A DNA stretch of 64,000 nucleotides, taken from positions 124,001 to 188,000 of the forward strand of contig NZ_OGTP01000007.1 of assembly GCF_900258035.1 (NCBI RefSeq). The letters are read 5' to 3'. The first letter of the stretch is position 1. Each line of letters opens with the position of its first letter. Under the pieces are notes generated by a model, which ran no database searches, was not told where the DNA came from, and saw only the letters and a program-made list of their open reading frames with translations. This document shows, piece by piece, positions 8,715 to 17,047 of this stretch. Source of the DNA: Caballeronia novacaledonica (GTDB lineage Bacteria; Pseudomonadota; Gammaproteobacteria; Burkholderiales; Burkholderiaceae). The position numbers were made by a program, and so were the translations under genes.

Positions 8715-9565
8715 TGATGCGTTCGCTACTTTCTTCGTTGACCGTGCTCGTCGCGCTCGCGTGCGTTTCCTGCGTCGCGAACGCGGACGCGTCGCGCCTG
8801 CATCTCGTCGATGGCATCGTCTGGCAGCCCGACAACGCGCACGCCGATCCGCGCGGCGACTGGGACAGGCTCGGCGCGCATGAACTCATCGTGCAATGGA
8901 CGGCGGTGGACGGCATCGCGTTCGTGCCCGCCAGCGGCTTGCGCGATGCGCCGCGCATGCCGGACTGGGAGCGCATCGGGCAGGAACCGTGGGCGCGCGA
9001 TGTGATCGTCGGGCTCGCGGGGCGTTTCGACGAAGCGGCGGCGCGCGCGAATGCGGCGCAGTTGTTCATCGAATCGATGCGGCTCGCGGAAGTTCATCCG
9101 CCGGTGCATGTGACGGGCTACTACTTTCCCGTCGAGATCGATCCGACCTGGCAGAACGCGGGCACGCTGCGCACGATGCTCGATGCGCTGCCGCGTCCGC
9201 TGTGGGTCAGCGTTTATGATCGCGCGAACGTCGGTGGCGCGGCGCTCGCGCAATGGCTCGATCAATGGCTGCCGCGCGATGTCGGCGTGTTGCTGCAGGA
9301 CGGCTGCGGCGTGTACGCGCGCGAGCCGCGCGTCGCGCGCGAGTATGCGAACGAGATCGCGGCGAAGCTCGGGCGGCATCGCGTGCGGATCATCGCGGAA
9401 GCGTTCCGGCCGCAAGTGGGCGGCGGCTTTCGTTCAGCGACCGTCGATGAACTGAGGCCGCAGATCGACGCGTATCGCGGGTACAAGACCTATCTCTTCG
9501 ATGGCCCGCATTACGTGCCGGCGGACATCGTGCAAGGGCTGCTCGATGCTTATCGACGGCACTAG
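8714..9565 (+). CDS. Secreted protein of unknown function ending the Nfr-like operon
   Basis: The start overlaps the nfrA-like stop (TGATGATG; ATG at 8714 or 8717). The product is 283 residues with an N-terminal hydrophobic signal (SLLSSLTVLVALACVSCVANA) that ends near residue 25. Cysteines in the signal could form a lipobox, but an ordinary Sec signal is as likely. The mature part has repeated patterns such as HELIVQWTAVDG, VHVTGYYFPVEID, PLWVSVYDRANVGG and IIAEAFRPQVGGGF, which read like successive strands of a TIM-barrel glycosidase-type fold. The tight coupling implies a role in processing or releasing the glycan. I do not recognise a characterised family; a DUF4434-like barrel is my best guess. 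Confidence 0.7.
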   Translation: MMRSLLSSLTVLVALACVSCVANADASRLHLVDGIVWQPDNAHADPRGDWDRLGAHELIVQWTAVDGIAFVPASGLRDAPRMPDWERIGQEPWARDVIVGLAGRFDEAAARANAAQLFIESMRLAEVHPPVHVTGYYFPVEIDPTWQNAGTLRTMLDALPRPLWVSVYDRANVGGAALAQWLDQWLPRDVGVLLQDGCGVYAREPRVAREYANEIAAKLGRHRVRIIAEAFRPQVGGGFRSATVDELRPQIDAYRGYKTYLFDGPHYVPADIVQGLLDAYRRH

Positions 9566-9576
9566 CGGCGTATCGC

Positions 9577-9852
9577 TTATTTGACCGAAGCCGTGTCGAT
9601 CTGACGCGCCGAGTCAGCGGGCAACACCGACGTCAGCACATTGGCCGGCACATGCTGCGCCTCTTCCTTCGACACCGCGCCGACGAACTTCCATCCCGAC
9701 GGCATCTTCACGAACGTAAAGCCGGTCGGCTGATCCACGAACACCGAATACGGCGCGGGCGCTGCCGACGTTGCCGTGGCTTGCGCGTGCGACATCATGG
9801 GGCTCATTAGCAGCAACGTCGCGGCAAGCGCGGACAAGGTCGATTTCATCAT
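9577..9852 (-). CDS. Small exported hypothetical protein
   Basis: A 91-residue protein starting MMKSTLSALAATLLLMSP, with a clear signal peptide that cleaves after SHA/QA near residue 22. The start is fixed by AAAGGAG seven bases upstream (reverse strand); longer upstream frames lack an RBS. The mature part is about 69 residues (PYSVFVDQPTGFTFVKMPSG...). No cysteines, metal ligands or known domain are visible. It is transcribed divergently from a TetR-family regulator, and two palindromic sites lie between them, so it is the likely regulatory target. Similar small exported proteins occur in Burkholderia, but I know of no function. Confidence 0.72.
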   Translation of the reverse strand: MMKSTLSALAATLLLMSPMMSHAQATATSAAPAPYSVFVDQPTGFTFVKMPSGWKFVGAVSKEEAQHVPANVLTSVLPADSARQIDTASVK

Positions 9853-9872
9853 GACACTCCTTTCGGCATTTA

Positions 9873-9888
9873 TGTAACGATCGATACA
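9873..9888. promoter_or_regulatory. Putative TetR operator, site 1
   Basis: TGTAACGATCGATACA is a palindrome matching at 14 of 16 positions around a CGATCG core. It lies just upstream of the exported-protein gene, in the divergent region shared with the TetR gene. A 16-base inverted repeat of this kind is typical of TetR-family operators. Assignment to the neighbouring regulator is inference. Confidence 0.55.
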
Positions 9889-9927
9889 GATATTGAAGCA
9901 TCGTCGCGTGACGGTGTCCAGATATTT

Positions 9928-9943
9928 TGTTACGATCGACACA
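9928..9943. promoter_or_regulatory. Putative TetR operator, site 2
   Basis: TGTTACGATCGACACA shares the TGT..CGATCG..ACA frame with the site at 9873, centred 55 bases away and nearer the TetR gene. Both sites follow or precede a similar CAGATATT sequence. Two sites in one divergent promoter suggest joint control of both genes. Confidence 0.5.
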
Positions 9944-9997
9944 TAATTCAGAATTTCAGTGCGCGTACTAATCGATGGCGCGCGCGAGGAGCGAGAC

Positions 9998-10630
9998 ATG
10001 TCGGCGGAAATGCGGGACACGCAGCACAAGACGCGCGGGCGGCCGCGCGCGTTCGATCGCGAAGCCGCGCTGCGAAGCGCGATGGAAGTGTTCTGGGACA
10101 AAGGCTTCGACACGTGCTCGATGGCCGATCTCGTCGATGCAATGGGCATCAATTCGCCGAGCCTCTACGCCGCGTTCGGCAGCAAGGAAGATTTGTACCG
10201 CGAGGCGGTCGAGCTTTACACGGACACGGAAGGCGGCGCGGCCCTCAGGCAGTTGCAGGCGCACGAAGCCGTGCGGGACGGCCTGCGCGCGATGTTCCGC
10301 ACGAGCGTCGAGCTTTTTACCGGCACGCGCAATCCGCGCGGCTGCATGATCTTTCTGGGCGCGATGTCCGTCGGCCCGGAGCACGCGCAGTTGCGCGGCG
10401 AGATGCAAAAGCGCAGGCGCAAGGTGGCGTCGATCGTGGCGGCGCGGCTCGCAGAGGGCGTCGCGAACGGCGAACTCGACGCGCGCACCGATACACCGGC
10501 GCTCGCCGCGTTGTGCATGACGCTGTTCGCGGGATTGTCGATTCTGGCGCAAGACGGCGTGCGCAAGGCGGCGCTCTTTGCGGCGATCGATCAGTTCATC
10601 GCGACGCTGCCGCTGCGTGCGAAACGGTGA
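9998..10630 (+). CDS. TetR/AcrR-family transcriptional regulator
   Basis: A 210-residue repressor. The N-terminal HTH is at about residues 15-65, with GRPRAFDREAALRSAMEVF, then the DNA-reading segment SMADLVDAMGINSPSLYAAF and GSKEDLYREAV. The C-terminal ligand domain contains NPRGCMIFLGAMSVGPEH, a pattern common in the ComR/AcrR-like group. I chose the ATG at 9998 because GAGGAG stands before it; the frame is open from a GTG at 9959 without an RBS. It is divergent from the small exported protein, with two palindromes between. It probably represses that gene and itself; the inducer is unknown. Confidence 0.88.
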   Translation: MSAEMRDTQHKTRGRPRAFDREAALRSAMEVFWDKGFDTCSMADLVDAMGINSPSLYAAFGSKEDLYREAVELYTDTEGGAALRQLQAHEAVRDGLRAMFRTSVELFTGTRNPRGCMIFLGAMSVGPEHAQLRGEMQKRRRKVASIVAARLAEGVANGELDARTDTPALAALCMTLFAGLSILAQDGVRKAALFAAIDQFIATLPLRAKR

Positions 10631-10790
10631 AACGTCGAACGATTCCGGCTGGCGTCGCACGGACTGAAGCAGACTTTCCTCGCGCTCTATCCTTGACTTT
10701 CTAATCCATTACGCGCGAGCATGAGCCATCGCGCGGGGCTGCCGCGCGGGCATCGCCTTTGTACGTAGTCCCTACTTACACATCACTCCG

Positions 10791-11873
10791 ATGGCGCCGC
10801 GCCCGTCCATGCCACGGCAGCAGATCCGCCTTTGCCAGGCGAGCGACGGCGTGTGCATCGCGTATGCGACGTGCGGCTTCGGAACGCCGCTCATCAAGGC
10901 GGCGAACTGGCTGAGTCATCTGGAACTGGATTTCACGAGCCCGGTCTGGAGTCATCTGATGCTGGAGTTGTGCAGCCGCCACACGCTGATTCGCTACGAT
11001 CAGCGCGGCTGCGGTCTCTCCGATCACGACGTCGCCGACATTTCCTTCGACGCCTGGCTGCGCGATCTCGAAACCGTCGTCGATGCGAGCGGCCTCGAAC
11101 GCTTTCCGCTGCTCGGCATATCGCAGGGCGCGTCGATCGCCGTCGCTTATGCGGTTGCGCATCCGGAGCGCGTCACGCATCTCGTGCTGCACGGCGGCTA
11201 CGCGCGCGGCCGGCTCAAGCGCACGCGCGACCCGGCGCAGGTGGAAGAAGCCGAAATGCTCGTGAAGCTCGCCGAACTCGGCTGGGGCAAGCAGAATCCG
11301 GCGTTCAGGCAGTTCTTCACGACGCAATTCATTCCCGGCGGCACGCCGGAGCAGCATCACTGGTTCAACGAGCTAGAACGCTTGACGACCACGCCGCGCA
11401 ACGCGGCGCGCATCATGCGCGTGTTCAACGAAATCGACGTGGTCGATCTGCTGCCGCGCGTGCAATGCCCGACGCTCGTGCTGCACGCGAGCGGCGACGC
11501 GCGCGTTCCCTTCGACGAAAGCCGGCTGCTCGCCGGGCAGATTCCCGGCGCGCGCTTCGTGCCGCTCGAAAGCGAGAACCATCTCACGCTCGAATTCGAC
11601 GCCGCCTGGCAGCGCTGGCGCGAGGAAGTGCGGGCGTTCCTGCCGTCGGCGCAGGTGAGCGATCCCGCGTTCTCCGCGCTGACGCCGCGCGAGCGCGATA
11701 TCGTCGAATTGATCGCGGGCGGGCGCGACAACGCGCAGATCGCCGCGCGCCTCGCGCTGAGCGAGAAAACCGTGCGCAATCACATCACCAGCATCTTCGC
11801 GAAGCTCGAAGTCGAAAATCGCGCGCAGGCGATCGTGCTGGCGCGTCGCGCGGGCTTCGACGCGTCTGCCTGA
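10791..11873 (+). CDS. Alpha/beta hydrolase fused to a LuxR-type HTH
   Basis: A 360-residue fusion. Residues about 20-285 form an alpha/beta hydrolase with nucleophile elbow GISQGAS (Ser111), acid Asp236 (ASGDARVP) and His264 (SENHL), so the triad looks intact. Residues 297-355 are a LuxR/FixJ HTH (LTPRERDIVELIAGG, then SEKTVRNHITSIFAKLEV). This architecture, known mainly as an uncharacterised family, suggests a one-component regulator whose hydrolase domain binds or hydrolyses a small ligand. The start at ATG 10791 has no strong RBS; the ATG at 10809 is an alternative. It stands alone, between the TetR gene and a ferritin-like gene on the same strand. Confidence 0.85.
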   Translation: MAPRPSMPRQQIRLCQASDGVCIAYATCGFGTPLIKAANWLSHLELDFTSPVWSHLMLELCSRHTLIRYDQRGCGLSDHDVADISFDAWLRDLETVVDASGLERFPLLGISQGASIAVAYAVAHPERVTHLVLHGGYARGRLKRTRDPAQVEEAEMLVKLAELGWGKQNPAFRQFFTTQFIPGGTPEQHHWFNELERLTTTPRNAARIMRVFNEIDVVDLLPRVQCPTLVLHASGDARVPFDESRLLAGQIPGARFVPLESENHLTLEFDAAWQRWREEVRAFLPSAQVSDPAFSALTPRERDIVELIAGGRDNAQIAARLALSEKTVRNHITSIFAKLEVENRAQAIVLARRAGFDASA

Positions 11874-12095
11874 GCGCTTCGGGACACACGTCCCTCCTTT
11901 ATCGCTGAAAACGCTCCGTCCCGGTTCGCGATCGGGACAAGCGCCTCATGTGCGAAAACGCGGCCGTCCCGAGAATGTTTCGCAGAACGGTGACGCGATC
12001 CGAGACCTCCATGCCGACCTGTTCGACGCAGCGCGCCGCCGGTTCCGCGCGCATTTCCTCGCAGCACCGAAACAGAGTCATCCCGGAGTTCTTAC

Positions 12096-13076
12096 ATGAA
12101 AGCCGTTCAGCACGAGTCCAGCAGGATCAGCACGCAACAACGCTATGCGAAGTGCATCGAAGTGTCTCGCCGTATCCGATGGGATACGGACCGCGACGTT
12201 TTGCGCGGCCGTCGTTTCGATCCCGCGCACAAGTTCATGCCCGACGGGTTGTCCGAAGTGAATCGCCTGCCGTTTCTAGACACGCGTGAACGCCGGCTCA
12301 TGTCGCAGATTCAGGGCCGCACGTACGCCAACATGTTCGGCATGATCGAGCGCTTCATCGGCGCGAAAATGCTGGAAGTCGGCCGCGATCACGCGCTCGG
12401 CGATCAGACCGCGCTCGAAGCGATCGTTCGTTTCACCGATGAAGAGTTGAAGCATCAGGAACTGTTCCGCCGCGTCGAGGCGCTCGCGGCCGAAGCGCTG
12501 CCGCCCGGCTATCGCTTCGTTCCGCACGCCGACGAAGTTGCCGCGTTCGTGCTCGGCAAGTCCACGTGGTCGATTCTCGCGCTGACGTGCTGCATCGAAA
12601 TCGTCACGCAGGTGCATTACCGGCAAAGCATGGAGAGCGACGCGACCTTGTCGCCGCTCTTCAAGGACATCTTCCTGTTTCACTGGAAGGAGGAGTCGCA
12701 GCACGCGATCATCGACGAGCTGGAATGGCTGCGCGAGGACGCGCGTATCGGCGACGACGCGCGCGATGCCGCCATCGTCGATCTGATCGATCTGGTCGCG
12801 GCCATCGACGGCATGATGCAGGCGCAGGCCGCCGCCGATGCGCATTATTTCCTCACGCAACTGGACCGCGCGCTGTCCGAAGACGAAGAGGCGCGCGTGC
12901 ATGCGGGGCTGATCGACGCGTATCGGTGGCAGTACATCATCTCGGGCGTCGACGAGCCGCGCTTCGGCGAGATGCTGACGAGTCTCGTCAGCGAGGCGCA
13001 GGGCGAACGGCTCGGGGCCGCGCTCGCGCCGATGCGGCGCCGCGCGCTCGAAAGCGAGTTCGACGCGCTCGCCTGA
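12096..13076 (+). CDS. Ferritin-like (diiron-type) domain protein
   Basis: A 326-residue helical protein with paired Glu/His motifs of a diiron four-helix bundle: GMIERFIGAKM, FTDEELKHQELF (ExxH), CCIEIVTQVHYR and HWKEESQHAIIDELEW (ExxH). The four carboxylate helices support an AurF-like N-oxygenase or other ferritin-like oxidoreductase fold, but the substrate cannot be deduced. GGAG precedes the ATG. It is monocistronic and is followed by a strong terminator at 13095-13126. No ferredoxin or other partner lies nearby. Family membership is fairly safe; activity is unknown. Confidence 0.7.
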   Translation: MKAVQHESSRISTQQRYAKCIEVSRRIRWDTDRDVLRGRRFDPAHKFMPDGLSEVNRLPFLDTRERRLMSQIQGRTYANMFGMIERFIGAKMLEVGRDHALGDQTALEAIVRFTDEELKHQELFRRVEALAAEALPPGYRFVPHADEVAAFVLGKSTWSILALTCCIEIVTQVHYRQSMESDATLSPLFKDIFLFHWKEESQHAIIDELEWLREDARIGDDARDAAIVDLIDLVAAIDGMMQAQAAADAHYFLTQLDRALSEDEEARVHAGLIDAYRWQYIISGVDEPRFGEMLTSLVSEAQGERLGAALAPMRRRALESEFDALA

Positions 13077-13094
13077 CGCGTTCAGCCGGAAGCA

Positions 13095-13133
13095 CGAAAG
13101 GCCGGGCGAGCGCGCCCGGCCTTTCGCCGTTTT
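13095..13133 (+). terminator. Rho-independent terminator after the ferritin-like gene
   Basis: A perfect 14-bp stem (arms 13095-13108 and 13113-13126, loop AGCG) is followed by CCGTTTT, 18 bases after the stop codon. Confidence 0.85.
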
Positions 13134-13298
13134 GAAGGCGAGCCGTAAGACAAATGCGTTTGCTGCCCTGCAAAACCCTGAATTAGCGTGGAAATCTAGT
13201 CGTTACCGACGTACTGAAGCGCTTTGTTTTCGGGCAACATATGAGCAATCAGGTAGTCGTCGCTCGCTGTCCCAAACTGATAACTAGATTGGACCATC

Positions 13299-14057
13299 AT
13301 GCTCGCCGAACCATTGCCGCACGCATCCGACATCGAAAAATTAGCGGAAGACCACGAGCGCTTCGCGCGACACGCGCCATCCGAAATATCGATCGTTCTG
13401 CGCAACCTCGCGCAGCGTCGCGACATGCTGACGGTCACGAGCGGGAAAGGGCAGATCGTCACGCAATTGCTGGAAGTCGACGTGCGCGGCGCGCGCATCG
13501 TGTTCGATTGGGGCGGCGTGGAATCGGACAATCTCGCACTGCTCGAAGCGCGTCAGTTGTATTTCAAGAGCGCGCCGGAGGGCGTGCGCGTCGAGTTCAC
13601 GACGCAGGCCGCCCAGGCCGTGACTCACGAGGGACGGCAGGCGTTCGAAGTCTCCTTTCCCGAGAAGCTCTATCAATTCCAGCGCCGCGAATACTTCCGC
13701 GTGCCGACGCCGATTCTCGATCCGTTCTACGCGAAAGGCGCCTTCGCCGACGGCGAAGCGTTCCGCTACGAAGTGCATGATTTGTCGCTCGGCGGGATCG
13801 CGCTGCGCATGGACACGCCGCGTCTCGCGGAAACCGAGATCGGCACCCTGTTCGACGACGTCGTGCTGCATCTCGGTCCGGGCGCGGCCTTCCCCGTCGA
13901 TATCGAACTCGTGTCGCCGCGCACCGTGACCACGCCGCGCGGCGATGTGCGCTATGTCGTCGGGTTCCGTTTCGTGCAGCTTTCGGGCGCGGCGGAAAAC
14001 GTGCTGCAGCGGCTCATCACGCGCATGGAGGCCAAGCGCCGCAGTCTGTCGGCGTGA
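13299..14057 (+). CDS. ycgR: YcgR-like flagellar brake protein (PilZ domain)
   Basis: A 252-residue c-di-GMP effector. The N-terminal YcgR domain covers residues about 20-125. The PilZ domain begins at QRREYFRVP, where R130 and R134 form RxxxR, and the second motif DLSLGG (161-166) matches DxSxxG. Both c-di-GMP contacts are thus present. YcgR binds the flagellar motor and slows rotation when c-di-GMP rises. The ATG at 13299 has a weak TTGGA upstream. No flagellar gene lies nearby. It is of interest here because the same second messenger probably drives the NfrB-like enzyme encoded 7 kb upstream. Confidence 0.87.
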   Translation: MLAEPLPHASDIEKLAEDHERFARHAPSEISIVLRNLAQRRDMLTVTSGKGQIVTQLLEVDVRGARIVFDWGGVESDNLALLEARQLYFKSAPEGVRVEFTTQAAQAVTHEGRQAFEVSFPEKLYQFQRREYFRVPTPILDPFYAKGAFADGEAFRYEVHDLSLGGIALRMDTPRLAETEIGTLFDDVVLHLGPGAAFPVDIELVSPRTVTTPRGDVRYVVGFRFVQLSGAAENVLQRLITRMEAKRRSLSA

Positions 14058-14109
14058 GCGGGGCACGCGTGGAGTAGAATGCGTGCCTCTTTCCACTGCA
14101 TGACGACGC

Positions 14110-14451
14110 ATGTTGCGCAAGGCCTGGCGCGGAGAAGAACGCTTCTGGAAAGTCTGGTGGCTGTTGGGCGTGCCGATCCACCTCGCATGGTGGTTCGTCT
14201 ATCTCGACCTCTGGACGAGCGGCGTCGCTCCCGAAACATTCCTGTTGATCACCGTCTGGTTCTGGCCCGGCATGGTTGGCGTATTCGTCATCTGCTCGGC
14301 GCTGTATCTGCTGTGGTGCATGCTTGCGTGGCGTTGCGCGGGCAATGTCGATCGCCGCGTGTGGACGGTCGTCGCGCGCGTGTTGATCGGCGTCGGGCTC
14401 GGGTCGTTTCTCACCGAATGCGCGCTGATTCTCACGGCGCCGTTCGCCTGA
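14110..14451 (+). CDS. Small integral membrane protein
   Basis: A 113-residue protein with three hydrophobic segments: about 17-35 (VWWLLGVPIHLAWWFVYL), 44-70 (FLLITVWFWPGMVGVFVI) and 86-110 (VVARVLIGVGLGSFLTEC). The N-terminus is basic (MLRKAWRGEERFWK), which suggests a cytoplasmic start. No known domain is recognised. It lies 52 bases after ycgR and 87 bases before the MarC gene, all on the same strand. Function unknown. Confidence 0.65.
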   Translation: MLRKAWRGEERFWKVWWLLGVPIHLAWWFVYLDLWTSGVAPETFLLITVWFWPGMVGVFVICSALYLLWCMLAWRCAGNVDRRVWTVVARVLIGVGLGSFLTECALILTAPFA

Positions 14452-14538
14452 ATCGTCGATCGCCGCGCACGCGCCCCGACTTCGCGTGCAAAATGTCCGG
14501 GCTTGCAGCAAGCCAACGACGAACGGACAACGACGCGC

Positions 14539-15204
14539 ATGCTCAACGAATTCGCCAAGACGGTTCTCGTGATCGTCGCCGGGTTGTTTCCCATCATCAA
14601 TCCGCCGGCGACGGCGCTCGTCGTGCTGAGCATGCTGCCGCATATCAGCGACGCCGATCGCGCGGAGCTCGCGCGGCGCATCTGCATCAACAGTTTCGCG
14701 ATCCTGCTGGCGTCGCTCCTGATCGGCGCCTACGTGCTGACGTTCTTCGGCATCTCGATTCCGGTGTTGCGCGTGGCGGGCGGACTCGTCGTCGCGATGG
14801 CGGGCTGGAGCCTGCTCCAGGCGCCCGATGACGACGACGCCACCGAGACCGCGCCCAAGCCGCGAAGCGGCGCGACGCTGCGCGCCAAGGCGTTCTATCC
14901 GCTGACGCTGCCGATCACCGTCGGGCCGGGCGCGATCGCGGTCGCCATCGCGCTCGGCACCGGCTCGCCGCGCCACGGCCTGCAACCGGTGCATCTCGCG
15001 GGCGTGGGCGTCGCGCTCGTCATTCTGTGCGCGAGCATTTACGTGTGCGTGCGCTTTGCCGGGCATCTCGAACGCCTGCTCGGCACCGCCGGCACGCAGG
15101 TCGCGATGCGGCTCTTCGCGTTCGTCATCTTCTGCATCGGCGTGGAGATTCTCTGGCTCGGATTGTCGGAGCTGATCGCGTCGGTGCATCTCACCATCAA
15201 GTAG
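14539..15204 (+). CDS. MarC-family integral membrane protein
   Basis: A 221-residue protein with six predicted TM helices. The MarC/UPF0056 signatures are clear: FPIINPPATALVVLSM in helix one, GISIPVLRVAGGLVVAMAGW, and FYPLTLPITVGPGAIAVAIA. The family was once linked to multiple antibiotic resistance and is sometimes annotated as an amino-acid (NAAT) transporter; its function is unsettled. The ATG at 14539 fits the family N-terminus, whereas the open frame to 14503 adds only polar residues. The next gene belongs to a different, LacI-regulated unit. Confidence 0.88.
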   Translation: MLNEFAKTVLVIVAGLFPIINPPATALVVLSMLPHISDADRAELARRICINSFAILLASLLIGAYVLTFFGISIPVLRVAGGLVVAMAGWSLLQAPDDDDATETAPKPRSGATLRAKAFYPLTLPITVGPGAIAVAIALGTGSPRHGLQPVHLAGVGVALVILCASIYVCVRFAGHLERLLGTAGTQVAMRLFAFVIFCIGVEILWLGLSELIASVHLTIK

Positions 15205-15241
15205 CGCCATTCCCCGGACAAACCCCAAAAGACGCTGCCGA

Positions 15242-15257
15242 ATGACAGCGTTACCAT
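15242..15257. promoter_or_regulatory. Putative LacI-family operator, distal site
   Basis: ATGACAGCGTTACCAT has one well conserved arm (GCGTTACCAT) that is the reverse complement of the proximal site's arm. Centre-to-centre distance to the proximal site is 29 bases. Confidence 0.5.
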
Positions 15258-15270
15258 CGGTCGGCATTGA

Positions 15271-15286
15271 ATGGTAACGCTACCAT
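15271..15286. promoter_or_regulatory. Putative LacI-family operator, proximal site
   Basis: ATGGTAACGCTACCAT is a near-perfect palindrome with a central CG, as in LacI/GalR-family operators. It lies 15 bases before the TTG start of the dehydratase gene. The LacI-type regulator encoded at the end of the same gene run is the likely ligand-controlled repressor. Confidence 0.68.
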
Positions 15287-15300
15287 CAGGGAGACGCCGC

Positions 15301-17034
15301 TTGACGCTGATTCGCAAGAAGCCGGAAGAACTGCGCAGTCACCGCTGGTACGGCGTGAACGACCTGCGCTCGTTCGGCCACCGTTCGCGCACGGCGCAAA
15401 TGGGTTATCACTCGTCCGATTACATGGGCAAGCCGGTCATCGCCGTGCTGAACACGTGGAGCGAAATCAATTCGTGCCACACGCATTTCAGGCAGCGCGT
15501 GGAGGAAGTGAAGCGCGGGGTCTGGCAGGCGGGCGGCTTTCCCGTCGAAATGCCGGTGATGACGCTCGCCGAACCGTTTCAGAAGCCGACGACCATGCTC
15601 TACCGCAATTTCCTCGCGATGGAAGTCGAGGAAGTGCTGCGCTCGTATCCGTTCGACGGCTGCGTGCTGATGGGCGGCTGCGACAAGACCACGCCCGGCT
15701 TGCTGATGGGCGCGATCAGCATGAACCTGCCCGCGATCTATCTGCCCGCCGGTCCGATGCTGCGCGGCGACTGGAACGGCCGCACGCTCGGCAGCGGCTC
15801 CGACACCTGGAAATACTGGGCGGAACTGCGCGCGGGCAAGATCACCGAGGACGAGTGGAAGGGCGTGGAAAGCGGCATCGCGCGTTCGCCGGGCCATTGC
15901 ATGACGATGGGCACGGCATCCACGATGACGAGCGCCGCCGAAGCGCTCGGCATGACGCTGCCGGGCTTCGCGTCGATTCCGGCGGTGGATTCGCGGCACG
16001 CGCAGTATGCGTCGCTGACGGGGCAGCGCATCGTCGATATGGTGTGGACGGATCTCAAGCCGTCCGACATTCTCACGCCGAAATCCTTCGACAACGCCGT
16101 GACGACCGTGCTCGCGCTGTCCGGCTCGACCAACGCGATCGTGCATCTCGTGGCGGTCGCGCGGCGCGCGGGCGTGCCGCTCACGACCGCGCGCTTCGAC
16201 GAACTCGCGCGCGTGACGCCGGTGATCGGCAACATCCGGCCGGCGGGCAAGTATCTGATGGAGGATTTTTTCTACGCGGGCGGCCTGCGCGCGCTGCTCG
16301 CGGAACTCGGCGATCTCATCGATGGTTCACAACTAACCGTCAATGGCGCGACGCTCGGCGAAAACATCGAGGGCGCCGAAATTTTCAATGACGACGTGAT
16401 TCGCCGGCGCACCCAGCCGCTCGTGCCGAACGACGGCCTCGCCGTGCTGACGGGCAACCTCGCGCCCGACGGCGCCGTCATCAAACCGGCGGCGATGGAA
16501 TCGCACTTGCTGAGGCATAGCGGGCCGGCGATCGTGTTCAAGGATTACGCCGACATGGCCGCGCGCATCGACGACGAAGCGCTCGACGTCACCGCCGATT
16601 CGGTGATCGTGCTTCAGCACGCGGGTCCGGTCGGCGCGCCGGGCATGCCGGAGTGGGGCCAGTTGCCGATTCCGCAGAAGCTTTTGAAGCAAGGCGTGCG
16701 CGACATGGTCCGCATCTCCGATGCGCGCATGAGCGGCACGAGCTACGGCGCGTGCGTGCTGCACGTGGCGCCGGAATCGTTCGTCGGCGGGCCGCTCGCG
16801 CTGGTGAAGGACGGCGATATCGTCGAGCTGGACGTGCCCGCGCGCCGCCTGCATCTCCATGTCGCCGATGACGAACTCGCCGCGCGCAAGGCCGCATGGA
16901 AACCGCCGAAACGCCCGTTCGAGCGCGGCTTCGGCGTGATGCATCAACTGCATGTGACGCAGGCCGACAAAGGCTGCGACTTCGATTTCCTCGAAGAAAA
17001 GACCGCGACCGGCGGCGAGCCCGACATTCACTGA
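15301..17034 (+). CDS. IlvD/Edd-family sugar-acid dehydratase (arabonate dehydratase-like)
   Basis: A 577-residue dehydratase of the IlvD/Edd family, which dehydrates sugar acids or dihydroxy acids using an Fe-S cluster. Cluster ligands are seen in [15 protein letters not shown] and [10 protein letters not shown], and the C-terminal [15 protein letters not shown] motif is present. The N-terminus ([20 protein letters not shown]) is of the arabonate/xylonate dehydratase subgroup rather than IlvD. I chose TTG 15301: GGGAG stands 7 bases upstream, whereas an in-frame ATG at 15271 lies inside the operator and has no RBS. It heads an operon with an RraA-like gene, an MFS permease and a LacI regulator. 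Substrate is probably a pentonate or hexonate. Confidence 0.85.
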   Translation: MTLIRKKPEELRSHRWYGVNDLRSFGHRSRTAQMGYHSSDYMGKPVIAVLNTWSEINSCHTHFRQRVEEVKRGVWQAGGFPVEMPVMTLAEPFQKPTTMLYRNFLAMEVEEVLRSYPFDGCVLMGGCDKTTPGLLMGAISMNLPAIYLPAGPMLRGDWNGRTLGSGSDTWKYWAELRAGKITEDEWKGVESGIARSPGHCMTMGTASTMTSAAEALGMTLPGFASIPAVDSRHAQYASLTGQRIVDMVWTDLKPSDILTPKSFDNAVTTVLALSGSTNAIVHLVAVARRAGVPLTTARFDELARVTPVIGNIRPAGKYLMEDFFYAGGLRALLAELGDLIDGSQLTVNGATLGENIEGAEIFNDDVIRRRTQPLVPNDGLAVLTGNLAPDGAVIKPAAMESHLLRHSGPAIVFKDYADMAARIDDEALDVTADSVIVLQHAGPVGAPGMPEWGQLPIPQKLLKQGVRDMVRISDARMSGTSYGACVLHVAPESFVGGPLALVKDGDIVELDVPARRLHLHVADDELAARKAAWKPPKRPFERGFGVMHQLHVTQADKGCDFDFLEEKTATGGEPDIH

Positions 17035-17047
17035 GACGCGCAAGATC

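Noticed and set aside
9959..9997. GTG start at 9959 for the TetR gene
   Set aside because: No RBS and the extension is polar; ATG 9998 has GAGGAG at proper distance.
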